Part shown: in pieces, positions 1 through 7,628 of the stretch
Numbering within the stretch: the stretch's first letter is position 1
Layout: each line of letters begins with the position of its first letter
Source of the DNA: Bacteroidales bacterium UBA3856
GTDB taxonomy: Bacteria; Bacteroidota; Bacteroidia; Bacteroidales; UBA932
Length of the DNA: 13,317 nt
Assembly (NCBI GenBank): GCA_002392525.1
Contig: DGHE01000101.1
Span: 3,259 to 16,575, forward strand
Direction: 5' to 3'
The notes under the pieces: model-generated
The model's database searches: none
What the model was told of the DNA's origin: nothing
What the model saw: the letters and a program-made list of their open reading frames with translations, nothing else
Program-made: the position numbers and the translations under genes

Positions 1-72
1 AAGCGGAGTGTCATAGCAGAATTCGCCCAGGCCGATCACATCGGCCCGGGGCGTTTCATAGTGGTTCTTCAT
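1..72 (-). CDS. Start of a small hypothetical protein (partial, leaves the window on the left)
   Basis: A minus-strand reading frame begins at the ATG at 72 (an in-frame ATG at 78 is also possible) and stays open to the window edge. Its first 24 residues begin MKNHYETPRADVI and continue GLGEFCYDTPL. The start resembles the very short Bacteroidetes proteins that begin M-K-x-x-Y-x-x-P and have no assigned function; this is a recalled pattern, not a search result. It starts about 30 nt after the GH31 stop codon on the same strand, with no hairpin terminator between them, so it may be the last gene of the operon. No Shine-Dalgarno sequence is visible. It shows no signal peptide or lipobox in the visible part. 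Its length and end are unknown, and it could be a non-coding open frame. Confidence 0.45.
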   Translation of the reverse strand, partial: MKNHYETPRADVIGLGEFCYDTPL

Positions 73-105
73 CAGCATTAGGTTATTAGTGTTCTGTGTT
101 GTGTG

Positions 106-2856
106 TTATAAATCGCACTGGGCTCGGATGGCGGTGACCATGGGGGTCAGGCCGGGATAGGGTTCCAGGTCTTTGGCAACGGCCTCAACGTCCATGTCCT
201 GCAGGAATTCCTCCAGACGGGACGGGTCGGTTTCGATGAGGCTGGAGCACTGGGCCAGTTTGAGGAAGGGACGGGACAGCAGCTTGTACTTGTCCACATG
301 CTGGTTGTAGGCGTCCTTGAAGGCGGGGGTGATGTTCTTCATGCGGTGCATGACACCCTTCTTGCCGCGCAGGATGGCAGGGTCGGAGCCGTCAAAGCTG
401 CAGAGTACCACGGCCTCTTCCTTGGCCGACATTTCGGGAAGGTCGATGACCACGGAAAGGTCGCTGCCGCAGTAGTGCCACTTGACGGGCTTGCCGTTCA
501 GACTCACCGAGGTGGGAACAAACACGCCTTCCAGGATAATCTGCACGCGGCGCGTGGCCGACATTCCCCTGTAACCTCCTTCGCGTGCGGCCACCACCAC
601 CTCACAGATTTCACGGGAAGATTCTTTGGTGATGAGCGTGGTGGCATAGTGGCGGGCATAGTCCTGCGTGGCGCCGTCATCTTCGTAGAGGCGGCAGCTG
701 CTCTTCCCGTCTCCGGGAGCCACGAACAGACGCAGCACGTTGCTCTTTTCCTGCAGCGAGGAGATGTTTTCATCGGCCATCGGGATGATGGCGCCGGCCT
801 TCACGTACCAGGGATTCTCGTCCAGGGTGTAGGACAGTGACAGGGTCTGTCCCCCGCTATAGAGCTTACCGGTGGCCATGTCGTACCAGTCGTTGCCCTG
901 GGGCAGCCAGATGGTGCGGGCAGCAAGGCCAGTGAGGGAATCGGCGGGCTGGCCGATGACGGTGGCCAGGATGTCGTCTCCGAACATGAACTGCTCCCGC
1001 ATGGCGTAGGCTTCCTCGTTTTCGGGGTAGTCGTAGTACATGGGACGCGTCATGCAGATGCCGGTGTCATAGGCCTGACGGGCGGCATTGTAGATGTAAG
1101 GAGAGAGGGTGTAGCGCAGCCGGACAGCCTCCCGCATGGGTTTGGCATACTCCGGCGCATAGGTCCAGATACGGCGCTCGATGTCGGCGCTCTTGGTGGA
1201 ATGGGTCTTGAAAATGGGCGTGAATACGCCGTACTGCAGCCAGCGGGTGAAGATCTCCGGTTTGTAGGGTTCTCCCAGTACCTGGTGACCGCCGATGTCG
1301 TGGCCCCAGTAACCGTAGCCCACGTTGGAGGAGGTAGCGGTGAAATAGGGCAGGAAGGTGAGGACCTCCCAGGTGTCGTAACAGTCTCCGGAAAATCCGA
1401 TCTGGTAGCGGTGGCTGCCCAGGCCGCCCCAGCGGTGATAGATCATGGGACGCGGTGCCTCATGCGAACCGAAGCCGCGGTTGCGGCGCACTTTGTCGTT
1501 GAAGAAGGTGTAATTGAGCCAGAAAGTGTTGCTAAGGCCCTTGATGTATTCGCTCTGCTTCCACTGCTGCCAGTCCAGCCACCAGAAGTCCACGCCTTGG
1601 CGCTCCAGCGGATGGATGACGCTGTTGAAGTAGGCATCGGCCCAGGCCTGCTGGTCGATGCGGAAGGGCACGGGGCACAGCTCCCCTTCCCTGGCCGTAC
1701 GGTCCTGGCGGGTCTTGGGATCGCTCCTGAGATAGACGAGGGAGTCTCCTTCGTGGTACTTGTAGCCTTCGGGGCCGTCGTAGTCGCTGGTGCGGGAAAG
1801 GTAGTCTTTCACAAAACCCTCATAGCAGTCCTCGTAGGGCTGGATGCCCGAGGCAGGGTGCAGGTTGAGGGAGGTCTTGAGCTGCAGGGCGTGCAGCTGA
1901 GACAGGGTTTTCCGGGGATTGGGGAACAACTGTTTCTGCCAGGTGTAACCCGTCCAGCCGATGCGCTGGCCGAATTCGTCCTTGAGGGGATTCTTGCGCT
2001 GCAGGGTCCAGGTGTCGTGCCAGTCCATGTCGATGACCATCACATCCATGGGGATGTTGTGGGAACGAATCTCTTTGGCCAGGTCGATGAATTCGAAATC
2101 ACTGTACTGCCAGTAACGGCTCCACCAGTAGCCGAAGACATACTTCGGAGGCAGCGGGATGCGGCCGGCGATGCGGGTGAAATCGGCCAGGGCGGCCTTG
2201 TAGTCGTGGCCATAGGCGAAGAGATACAGGTCCTGCCTGTCCCCTTCCGGGCGCGGCGCCACCCATTCTCCCCAGTCCGAGCCGTCCTTCACCAGGATGT
2301 GGCGGGCGCTCTCGTCCACCACGGCCCAGCCGTCACGGGACAGGATACCCTGCTCGTACACGTCTCCCTTGTAGTTGATCTGAGAATAGCCCTTGCAGCC
2401 GTCCAGGGTACGGTAGGTACCCATGAGGTTGCCGCTGTCGTCCATGCCGGGCGTCCACTTTACTTTGCGCACACCCTTTTTGGCCTGGCTGTCGGCCATG
2501 ATGAAACTCACGCTCAGGTTCTTCTCGCAGAAGCGGCCGGGGCCCTTGTAGCGGAGGGTGAGGTCCTTGGTGGTGATCACTACCCCGTTCCGGGATTTCT
2601 GCACCCGGAAGGAGGGTACTTCCAGACGGCGGTTCACCACGGCCAGGGTGGCCCGGTCTTCGAACTGTGCGTCCTCGGCCCATTCCATGCGGACGAGCCG
2701 GGAGGTGAGTACGGTAAAGCGGGCGTTCCCGCAGGTGACGACAGCCCCGGGCGCCGCCTGGGGGTCGTATTCATCCGCAACACTGCTTCCGGTCTGGGCA
2801 GAAGCCAAAGCCGGAAGCAGCGTCATAAGGATGATGGGCAGTAGTCTGAATCTCAT
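106..2856 (-). CDS. Secreted glycoside hydrolase family 31 (alpha-glycosidase)
   Basis: A GH31 retaining alpha-glycosidase of 916 residues, expected to release alpha-linked sugars from imported oligosaccharides in the periplasm. I chose the ATG at 2856 because it overlaps the upstream stop codon by one base (TAATG) and gives a clean type I signal peptide (MRFRLLP..., cleavage near ALASA-Q, residues 1-21). An ATG at 2871 would add five residues and disrupt the signal. The N-terminal beta-sandwich runs to about residue 225 and the (beta/alpha)8 barrel from about 235 to 590. VIDMDWHDTW lies near 274-283. The likely nucleophile is Asp428 in FWWLDWQQ, and the likely acid/base is Asp491 in GFSGDCYDTWE. 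GYGYWGHDIGGH follows at about 513-524. A beta-rich C-terminal part (DUF5110-like) and a helical tail of about 85 residues complete the protein. Most GH31 nucleophile motifs have a Glu three residues after the Asp; here it is Gln-rich. The substrate (glucose, galactose, xylose or N-acetylgalactosamine) cannot be read from the sequence. It is the last clear gene of the operon. Confidence 0.93.
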   Translation of the reverse strand: MRFRLLPIILMTLLPALASAQTGSSVADEYDPQAAPGAVVTCGNARFTVLTSRLVRMEWAEDAQFEDRATLAVVNRRLEVPSFRVQKSRNGVVITTKDLTLRYKGPGRFCEKNLSVSFIMADSQAKKGVRKVKWTPGMDDSGNLMGTYRTLDGCKGYSQINYKGDVYEQGILSRDGWAVVDESARHILVKDGSDWGEWVAPRPEGDRQDLYLFAYGHDYKAALADFTRIAGRIPLPPKYVFGYWWSRYWQYSDFEFIDLAKEIRSHNIPMDVMVIDMDWHDTWTLQRKNPLKDEFGQRIGWTGYTWQKQLFPNPRKTLSQLHALQLKTSLNLHPASGIQPYEDCYEGFVKDYLSRTSDYDGPEGYKYHEGDSLVYLRSDPKTRQDRTAREGELCPVPFRIDQQAWADAYFNSVIHPLERQGVDFWWLDWQQWKQSEYIKGLSNTFWLNYTFFNDKVRRNRGFGSHEAPRPMIYHRWGGLGSHRYQIGFSGDCYDTWEVLTFLPYFTATSSNVGYGYWGHDIGGHQVLGEPYKPEIFTRWLQYGVFTPIFKTHSTKSADIERRIWTYAPEYAKPMREAVRLRYTLSPYIYNAARQAYDTGICMTRPMYYDYPENEEAYAMREQFMFGDDILATVIGQPADSLTGLAARTIWLPQGNDWYDMATGKLYSGGQTLSLSYTLDENPWYVKAGAIIPMADENISSLQEKSNVLRLFVAPGDGKSSCRLYEDDGATQDYARHYATTLITKESSREICEVVVAAREGGYRGMSATRRVQIILEGVFVPTSVSLNGKPVKWHYCGSDLSVVIDLPEMSAKEEAVVLCSFDGSDPAILRGKKGVMHRMKNITPAFKDAYNQHVDKYKLLSRPFLKLAQCSSLIETDPSRLEEFLQDMDVEAVAKDLEPYPGLTPMVTAIRAQCDL

Positions 2857-3851
2857 TATTGATACTCCCACTGGAACAGGACAGGATAGTGGTCCGACAG
2901 GAACGGAACCCCGTAATCCTTCTTGTTGACCCAGTATTTAATGGGTTTTATGGCCTTTCCGCCATAATAAATGTGGTCGATGATCTTGTTGCTGTCGCCG
3001 AATCCGTTGAAGGTGCTGGCATACTTGTCGTTGCCGGACGCCTCCAGGCGGGCATAGTGCATGTTATCGTTCAGGGGCGCAAGCTTGTCGGAGGTGGTGT
3101 TGAGGTCTCCCACATGGATGATGACCTGATTGGCCTTCTTAAGGTCGGTTTCCTTGCACAGGGCCTGCATCTGGGACACCATCAGCTCGGCCGACTTCGT
3201 GCGGGCCTCGTCGCTCTTGTGGTCGTAGTGCGTGGGGAAGAACCAGACGATGGCGTCGTTGTTCTTCTTGTCCTTGAGCTTGGCATACACAGTAACGCGG
3301 CGGCAGGCGGAATGCCATTCGCCGTAGGTGTTGTCCGAGTTCTGGGCAGGACGCTCACGCGTATTGGGATCCAACCAGAAGAAATCATTGAGAACCAGCT
3401 CGAAACGGTCCTTGCGGTACATCACCGCCACGCCTTCGCCACCTGCCGTTGCCACAGAAGAGCCGCTGGAATTGTCACGGGATACGTCGTAGTAGCCGTA
3501 TTCGGAACTGAAGGTGGAGGAGAACCACTGGGACTGCTCCTTGCGCACTTCCTGCAGACCGATCAGGTCCGGCTTTTCCTCGTCGATGAACTTTTTGACG
3601 GCTTCACGACGGGCGGTCCAGGCGGCACTGCTGCCGTCGGGGTACTTATCCGCCGTGTTGGCGTAACGGATGTTGAAGGAACAAACGGTCATGGTAATGC
3701 CGCCCTCGGAGGGAGGCGTTTCACCACCGCCTTCTTCCCCTCCCTGAGGGGAGGGCGGGGTGACCGGATTCACAACGTCCTTCTGCCCGCAGGACTGCAG
3801 TACGAGCACTGCGGGCAGAAGGGCGATCAGAAACAATCTTTTCAGCTTCAT
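2856..3851 (-). CDS. Lipoprotein of the endonuclease/exonuclease/phosphatase (EEP) family
   Basis: A 331-residue lipoprotein. The signal peptide ends in the lipobox VLQSC with the lipidated Cys at 21. A low-complexity Pro/Gly/Glu linker (about 32-51) leads to one EEP domain (about 53-329). The metal-dependent active-site set is intact: Asn60 in CSFNIRYAN, Glu101 in LIGLQEV, His208 in PTHYDH, Asp249 and Asn251 in HVGDLN, Asp292-His293 in IDHIYY and Asp320-His321 in LSDHYP. This family cleaves phosphoester or phosphodiester bonds in nucleic acids, inositol phosphates, sphingomyelin or other compounds; the substrate here is unknown. Residues after the Cys (GQKDVV) include a Lys-Asp pair, compatible with a Bacteroidetes surface-export signal. 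The start lies 3 nt past the stop of the propeller gene, and its own stop overlaps the GH31 start, so translation is probably coupled. An EEP enzyme in a sugar-uptake operon suggests that the target carries a phosphate, but that is inference. Confidence 0.9.
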   Translation of the reverse strand: MKLKRLFLIALLPAVLVLQSCGQKDVVNPVTPPSPQGGEEGGGETPPSEGGITMTVCSFNIRYANTADKYPDGSSAAWTARREAVKKFIDEEKPDLIGLQEVRKEQSQWFSSTFSSEYGYYDVSRDNSSGSSVATAGGEGVAVMYRKDRFELVLNDFFWLDPNTRERPAQNSDNTYGEWHSACRRVTVYAKLKDKKNNDAIVWFFPTHYDHKSDEARTKSAELMVSQMQALCKETDLKKANQVIIHVGDLNTTSDKLAPLNDNMHYARLEASGNDKYASTFNGFGDSNKIIDHIYYGGKAIKPIKYWVNKKDYGVPFLSDHYPVLFQWEYQ

Positions 3852-3854
3852 CGT

Positions 3855-5771
3855 TTATTCTGCTTTACAAGATTTGCGGGAGTTACCGCCCATCTGGGAC
3901 CAGCTGTTGGCAGCGCCGGTGGCGGAGCCCTTTACAGCGAAGAGGGTAGGCTTGCCATCCTTCATGCCAGTGCAGTAGATGGTACCGTCGGGGCTGATGG
4001 CAGGAGAAGTGCGAAGGGAAGTACCCAGCACAATCTCGGAGGCCTTGGTGCCGTCGGGCTTCACCTTCACCAGCTTGCCAGTGGTTTCGTCGGCGTCGCC
4101 TTCATTGAAGTAGATGTAACCCTGGTTGTCCACGGCCGGGCTTCCCCAGATAGCGAAGGTTTCTCCGCTGGTAGCGATCCACCATTTCTTGGTACCGTCG
4201 GGGTTCACAGCCTCCAGGCCGTTGGCGGTGGTGACATAGATGGTGCCATCCTCGCCCAGGGCTACGCCATGGCTGGAATAGCGCTTGGTGTTGCCGTCCA
4301 TATCCAGCGTCCACTCGGGCGTGGCGCCTTCCGTGGTGCTGTACTTGGTAAGGTCGTAGCAGAAGAGGATACCCTGTCCGCCGTTGGACTTGCCATACAG
4401 GACATAGACCTTGTTGTTTCCATCAATGGCCATGTAGGTAGTCTGGCCGCTGAGGGTACCGGAAGCGGTGTAACCCAGCACGAACTTATCCCTGGCGCCA
4501 TCAGAGCCATAGTGCTTCCATTCACCGTTCTCCTTCCACAGCAGACGGGTTCCGTAGGTTTCATCCGTATGGACTAGGATGGTTTCCTCCTTGGTGGCGG
4601 CGAATCCGCCATGGGAACCTCTCTTGACACGGACTACCTGGTCGAAGTTACCGGTCTCCTTGTTCAGGATGGTACCGTTGTCGGTGAAGGGCTTACCTTC
4701 CCAGATGGCCGGATAATCGTTCTGAGAAGGATTGGACTTGGAAGACAGGAAGATCTTCTCGTCCAGGATAACGGGCGTAATGTTGACGTACTGGGCGTTA
4801 CCGTTGGCGAAATACCACTTACGGCTTCCGTCCGGATTGATGGCATAAACGCCGGACTCGCTGGCCAGGGACTTGGCCTCGTTGTAGGCGACGGCCACGA
4901 AGATGGTACCGTCCTTGTCTACGGAAGGCGTGCAGGAAGAGCCGTTCATCTTGTTGCCGCTGGTGAGCGGGTTGGCCGGCTTGTGTCCCGGGAACTGGTT
5001 GGCGTCGTAGCTCCACTTCTGATTACCCTCGGCATCGAAGGACACCAGGTGCAGGCCGCTGGAGAAAGCATAGATGCGGCTGCCGTCGGCATTGGTAGCC
5101 GGCGAGGTGAACTTGGTGTAGGCGTCGGTGGTGCTGTCATAGGCCTTGGCCCAGGCGAGCTCCAGGGAGTTCGGGCTCTTGGCCACATGGATGACCTTCT
5201 TCACGCTGCCCTTGCCGCGCTGGTTGTCGGTGACAGTGAGGGTGACCTCAATGTCGCCGAACACGGGGAAGGCGTACTTGGGATTCTGCTCGGTGACGGT
5301 GTTGGCGCCGAACTTCCACTCCCATGCCACGATGGTACCATCGGCATCGGTGGATTTGTCGGTGAACTGTACTTCGTCGCCGGCGGCGATGCCCTCGGTG
5401 GGCGTCCATTCAAAGTCGGCCACGGGACGGACGTTGGTGTCCTGTACGGTGACGGTCTTGACGCAGACGTCCTGGGCGCCGGTGTCGGTGGTGACGGTAA
5501 GCTTGATTTCCTTCTCACCTACGGAGTCAAAGGAAATGGGCTTTTCCAGCTGCTTGCCGTAAAAATGCTCTGAACCCCATTCCCACTTGCAGGCCACGAT
5601 GATGTCGTTGGTGGCTGCGGAGACGTTGGTGACCTTTATGTCCTCATAGAGTTCATAGACGGTTTTGTCGGTGGTGAAGTCGGCCTTGACCGACACCTTC
5701 CTATTATGCTGGCAGGAAGCCACGGCAAAAAGGGTCACTGCAACGAGAAAAATATTAACTATCTTTTTCAT
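3855..5771 (-). CDS. Lipoprotein with two PKD domains and a PQQ-like beta-propeller
   Basis: A 638-residue predicted lipoprotein. The ATG at 5771 (MKKIVNIF) is preferred to one four codons upstream because it gives a normal lipoprotein signal ending VASC, Cys20. Two PKD-like immunoglobulin folds follow: about 28-110 and about 115-198, the second with FTDKSTDADG, WEWKFG and TLTVTDNQ. From about 205 to 620 there are repeated blades of the PQQ/quinoprotein type with cores such as DKDGTIFVAVA, EDGTIYVTTA and SPDGTIYCTG, many followed by GxxKW. The propeller probably binds a ligand; no catalytic motif is evident. Its place directly after susD is where SusE/SusF-like or other surface glycan-binding proteins normally sit, so a glycan-binding role is likely by context. 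The residues after the Cys (QHNRKVSVK) are basic with no Asp or Glu until residue 31, so surface display is uncertain. The gap to susD is 15 nt and to the EEP gene 3 nt. Confidence 0.85.
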   Translation of the reverse strand: MKKIVNIFLVAVTLFAVASCQHNRKVSVKADFTTDKTVYELYEDIKVTNVSAATNDIIVACKWEWGSEHFYGKQLEKPISFDSVGEKEIKLTVTTDTGAQDVCVKTVTVQDTNVRPVADFEWTPTEGIAAGDEVQFTDKSTDADGTIVAWEWKFGANTVTEQNPKYAFPVFGDIEVTLTVTDNQRGKGSVKKVIHVAKSPNSLELAWAKAYDSTTDAYTKFTSPATNADGSRIYAFSSGLHLVSFDAEGNQKWSYDANQFPGHKPANPLTSGNKMNGSSCTPSVDKDGTIFVAVAYNEAKSLASESGVYAINPDGSRKWYFANGNAQYVNITPVILDEKIFLSSKSNPSQNDYPAIWEGKPFTDNGTILNKETGNFDQVVRVKRGSHGGFAATKEETILVHTDETYGTRLLWKENGEWKHYGSDGARDKFVLGYTASGTLSGQTTYMAIDGNNKVYVLYGKSNGGQGILFCYDLTKYSTTEGATPEWTLDMDGNTKRYSSHGVALGEDGTIYVTTANGLEAVNPDGTKKWWIATSGETFAIWGSPAVDNQGYIYFNEGDADETTGKLVKVKPDGTKASEIVLGTSLRTSPAISPDGTIYCTGMKDGKPTLFAVKGSATGAANSWSQMGGNSRKSCKAE

Positions 5772-5786
5772 AATCAATTGCATTTA

Positions 5787-7613
5787 TCAATTCCAACCGG
5801 GATTCTGAACCAGATTGGTGTTCTTCTGGATCACGTTCTCGGGAACCGGATAGAGGTACATGTTGTCGTTCCAGCGACGGGGCAGTTCATAACCCAGGAG
5901 GTAGCCGTGGTTGGGGTCGTCGGCAATCTGGACGGCCTTCTGCTGGGCGTTCAGGGTCATGGCGATGGACTTGTAGGTGCCGGTCTTCTGGTAGTTGGCA
6001 TCCTCGGTCACAAAGACGTCATAGGCGCCGTCTCCGTTGAGGTCGACCGGGGTATCCAGGGCGGGGATGTACACACCGTCCCAGGGGGCGTTCTGCCAGT
6101 TGCTGCCGCAGGCCCAGCGCTTGAGGTCGATGAGGCGGAAGCCTTCGAGGATGAGCTCGATGGCGCGCTCACGGCGGATCTCAAGGATGACGGGGCTGGT
6201 CACGTTGGGATAGAAGGTATTCTTGAGATAGGTATCCACCACGGTAGGCAGGGTGTCCAGGTCGCCTCCGGTGATACCGGCGCGGCGGCGCAGGGCGCCG
6301 ATGGTCTTGCTCCAGTCTTCGGCGGTGAGGGTGCCCAGCTCGGCCTTGGCCTCGGCGTAGTTCAGCAGGACTTCGGCAAAACGCATGAGCGGAACGTCGT
6401 TGTCGTTGGTGCGGCCGTTGTCATAGCCGATATCGTCCATCACGTACTTGGTGTACTGGTAGCCGGTGAGCGAGAGGGACATATCGGCCGATGCACGCAC
6501 GTAGGCGCCGGTGTTGTCCTTGCGGGTGTAGTCGGCTCCGCGGATGGTCTGGCACAGGCGGGCGTCACGGCCGGTGGTCTCCTGCACGAAGGTCTTGTAG
6601 GCACCGGCGGCAGTCTTCTCGTTGTAGACGCTGCCGTCTGCGTTCAGATAGGTTTTCGCAAAGGCGCGGGTCATGGAGAGGTGCGGGCCGTAGGAAGCGG
6701 AATTGTAGTACCAGTTGGCTTCTCCCAGCACGTTCAGTTCCCTGCTCTGGGTGTAGGCCAGCATCACTTCCTCGGTGACGGGGTTGTCGCTGATGAACAG
6801 GTCTCTGTAGGCACCGCGGCCGCCTTCGGTATAAGCGGAACCGGTGTGCAGCTTGTAGGGGCCTTCCTCGATTACCTCACGGGCGGCTTCGGCGGCAGCC
6901 TGGAGGATCTCTTCGGCCGTCATGGTGCAACCCTTCAGGTAGTCGCTGCCGTAGGTGCTGCCGTTCGCGTGATACTTGCGGAAGGTACCTTCGAACAGGC
7001 AGATACGGCTCTTCAGGGCCAGGGCCGTCCAGCGGTTCACCGTATTGGAGTTCGGGGTGATGCCGGTGGCGGTAATGTTGGCGGCTGCATAGTCCAGGTC
7101 TTCCATGATGTGCTGGATGATGACGTCACGGTTGTCCTGGGTCTTGTACAGGTCTTCGTCGGTGGGATCGAGCGGATGGTCGATCCAGGGGACGTTGCCG
7201 TAGGTGACCAGCTTGTCGTAATAGAGATAAGCGCGGAACAGGCGGGCGATACCCGTGTAGTTGTTGCGGATGGTCTCCGGGACGTTGGGGTCGGTGTTGT
7301 ACTTGATGAAGTAGTTCACGTTGCGCAGGCTGCCCCAGCTCCAGGAAGTGGAGGTGGAGGTGGTGTAAGCGCCCTGCTCATACGTACCGACATTCATCTT
7401 GGCCGAATGGTCCTGGGTGATGTTGATCTTGTGGGCGCTTCCGTAGGCGGGAAGGTAGTTATAGAACCCGTAGGTGTAGTTACGGAGGCCAGCCTCGTCA
7501 CCGAAGACGATGGCACGGCCGGCTACGGCCTGGGGATCTTCGGTGAGGTCGCAGGATACGGCCAGGGTGCCCAGCACTGCGATCGAAGAAAGGATATAGA
7601 ATAATTTTTTCAT
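5787..7613 (-). CDS. susD: SusD-like outer-membrane glycan-binding lipoprotein
   Basis: A 608-residue SusD/RagB-family lipoprotein that forms the lid over its SusC partner and captures oligosaccharide at the cell surface. The signal ends in LAVSC with the lipidated Cys at 21, followed by the acidic DLTEDP, which fits surface export. Family landmarks are RAYLYYDKLVTYGNVPW (127-143), the TPR-like segment RFAEVLLNYAEAKAEL (411-426), RRERAIELILEGFRLIDLKRW (480-500, with the conserved RxRAxEL and DLxRW cores) and the C-terminal YLYPVPENVIQKN. Length is normal for the family, and 523-533 contains DLNGDGAYDVF, a possible calcium-binding loop. It follows susC after 15 nt and is preceded by an unusually good Shine-Dalgarno sequence. 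The name denotes family membership only; the glycan is unlikely to be known from this gene alone. Confidence 0.97.
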   Translation of the reverse strand: MKKLFYILSSIAVLGTLAVSCDLTEDPQAVAGRAIVFGDEAGLRNYTYGFYNYLPAYGSAHKINITQDHSAKMNVGTYEQGAYTTSTSTSWSWGSLRNVNYFIKYNTDPNVPETIRNNYTGIARLFRAYLYYDKLVTYGNVPWIDHPLDPTDEDLYKTQDNRDVIIQHIMEDLDYAAANITATGITPNSNTVNRWTALALKSRICLFEGTFRKYHANGSTYGSDYLKGCTMTAEEILQAAAEAAREVIEEGPYKLHTGSAYTEGGRGAYRDLFISDNPVTEEVMLAYTQSRELNVLGEANWYYNSASYGPHLSMTRAFAKTYLNADGSVYNEKTAAGAYKTFVQETTGRDARLCQTIRGADYTRKDNTGAYVRASADMSLSLTGYQYTKYVMDDIGYDNGRTNDNDVPLMRFAEVLLNYAEAKAELGTLTAEDWSKTIGALRRRAGITGGDLDTLPTVVDTYLKNTFYPNVTSPVILEIRRERAIELILEGFRLIDLKRWACGSNWQNAPWDGVYIPALDTPVDLNGDGAYDVFVTEDANYQKTGTYKSIAMTLNAQQKAVQIADDPNHGYLLGYELPRRWNDNMYLYPVPENVIQKNTNLVQNPGWN

Positions 7614-7620
7614 GCTTGTT

Positions 7621-7626
7621 CCTCCT
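7621..7626 (-). promoter_or_regulatory. Strong Shine-Dalgarno sequence before susD
   Basis: On the minus strand the sequence AGGAGG lies 7 nt before the susD ATG at 7613. It sits inside the 15-nt susC-susD gap. No comparable sequence precedes the other genes of the operon. Most Bacteroidetes genes do not use Shine-Dalgarno pairing, so this is unusual. It also supports the chosen susD start. Confidence 0.7.
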
Positions 7627-7628
7627 GA

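Noticed and set aside
1201..2844. Long open frame on the plus strand opposite the GH31 gene
   Set aside because: It is exactly antisense to a strongly conserved enzyme. Its protein is a low-complexity Val/Gly/Ala/His mixture, typical of GC-rich antisense frames.
2857..2871. Five-residue longer GH31 start at 2871
   Set aside because: It would place five extra residues before an otherwise ideal signal peptide, while the ATG at 2856 forms a classic stop/start overlap with the upstream gene.
5706..7604. Long plus-strand frame opposite susD
   Set aside because: Same pattern: antisense to a clear SusD gene, with no recognisable motifs and Gly/Val-rich composition.
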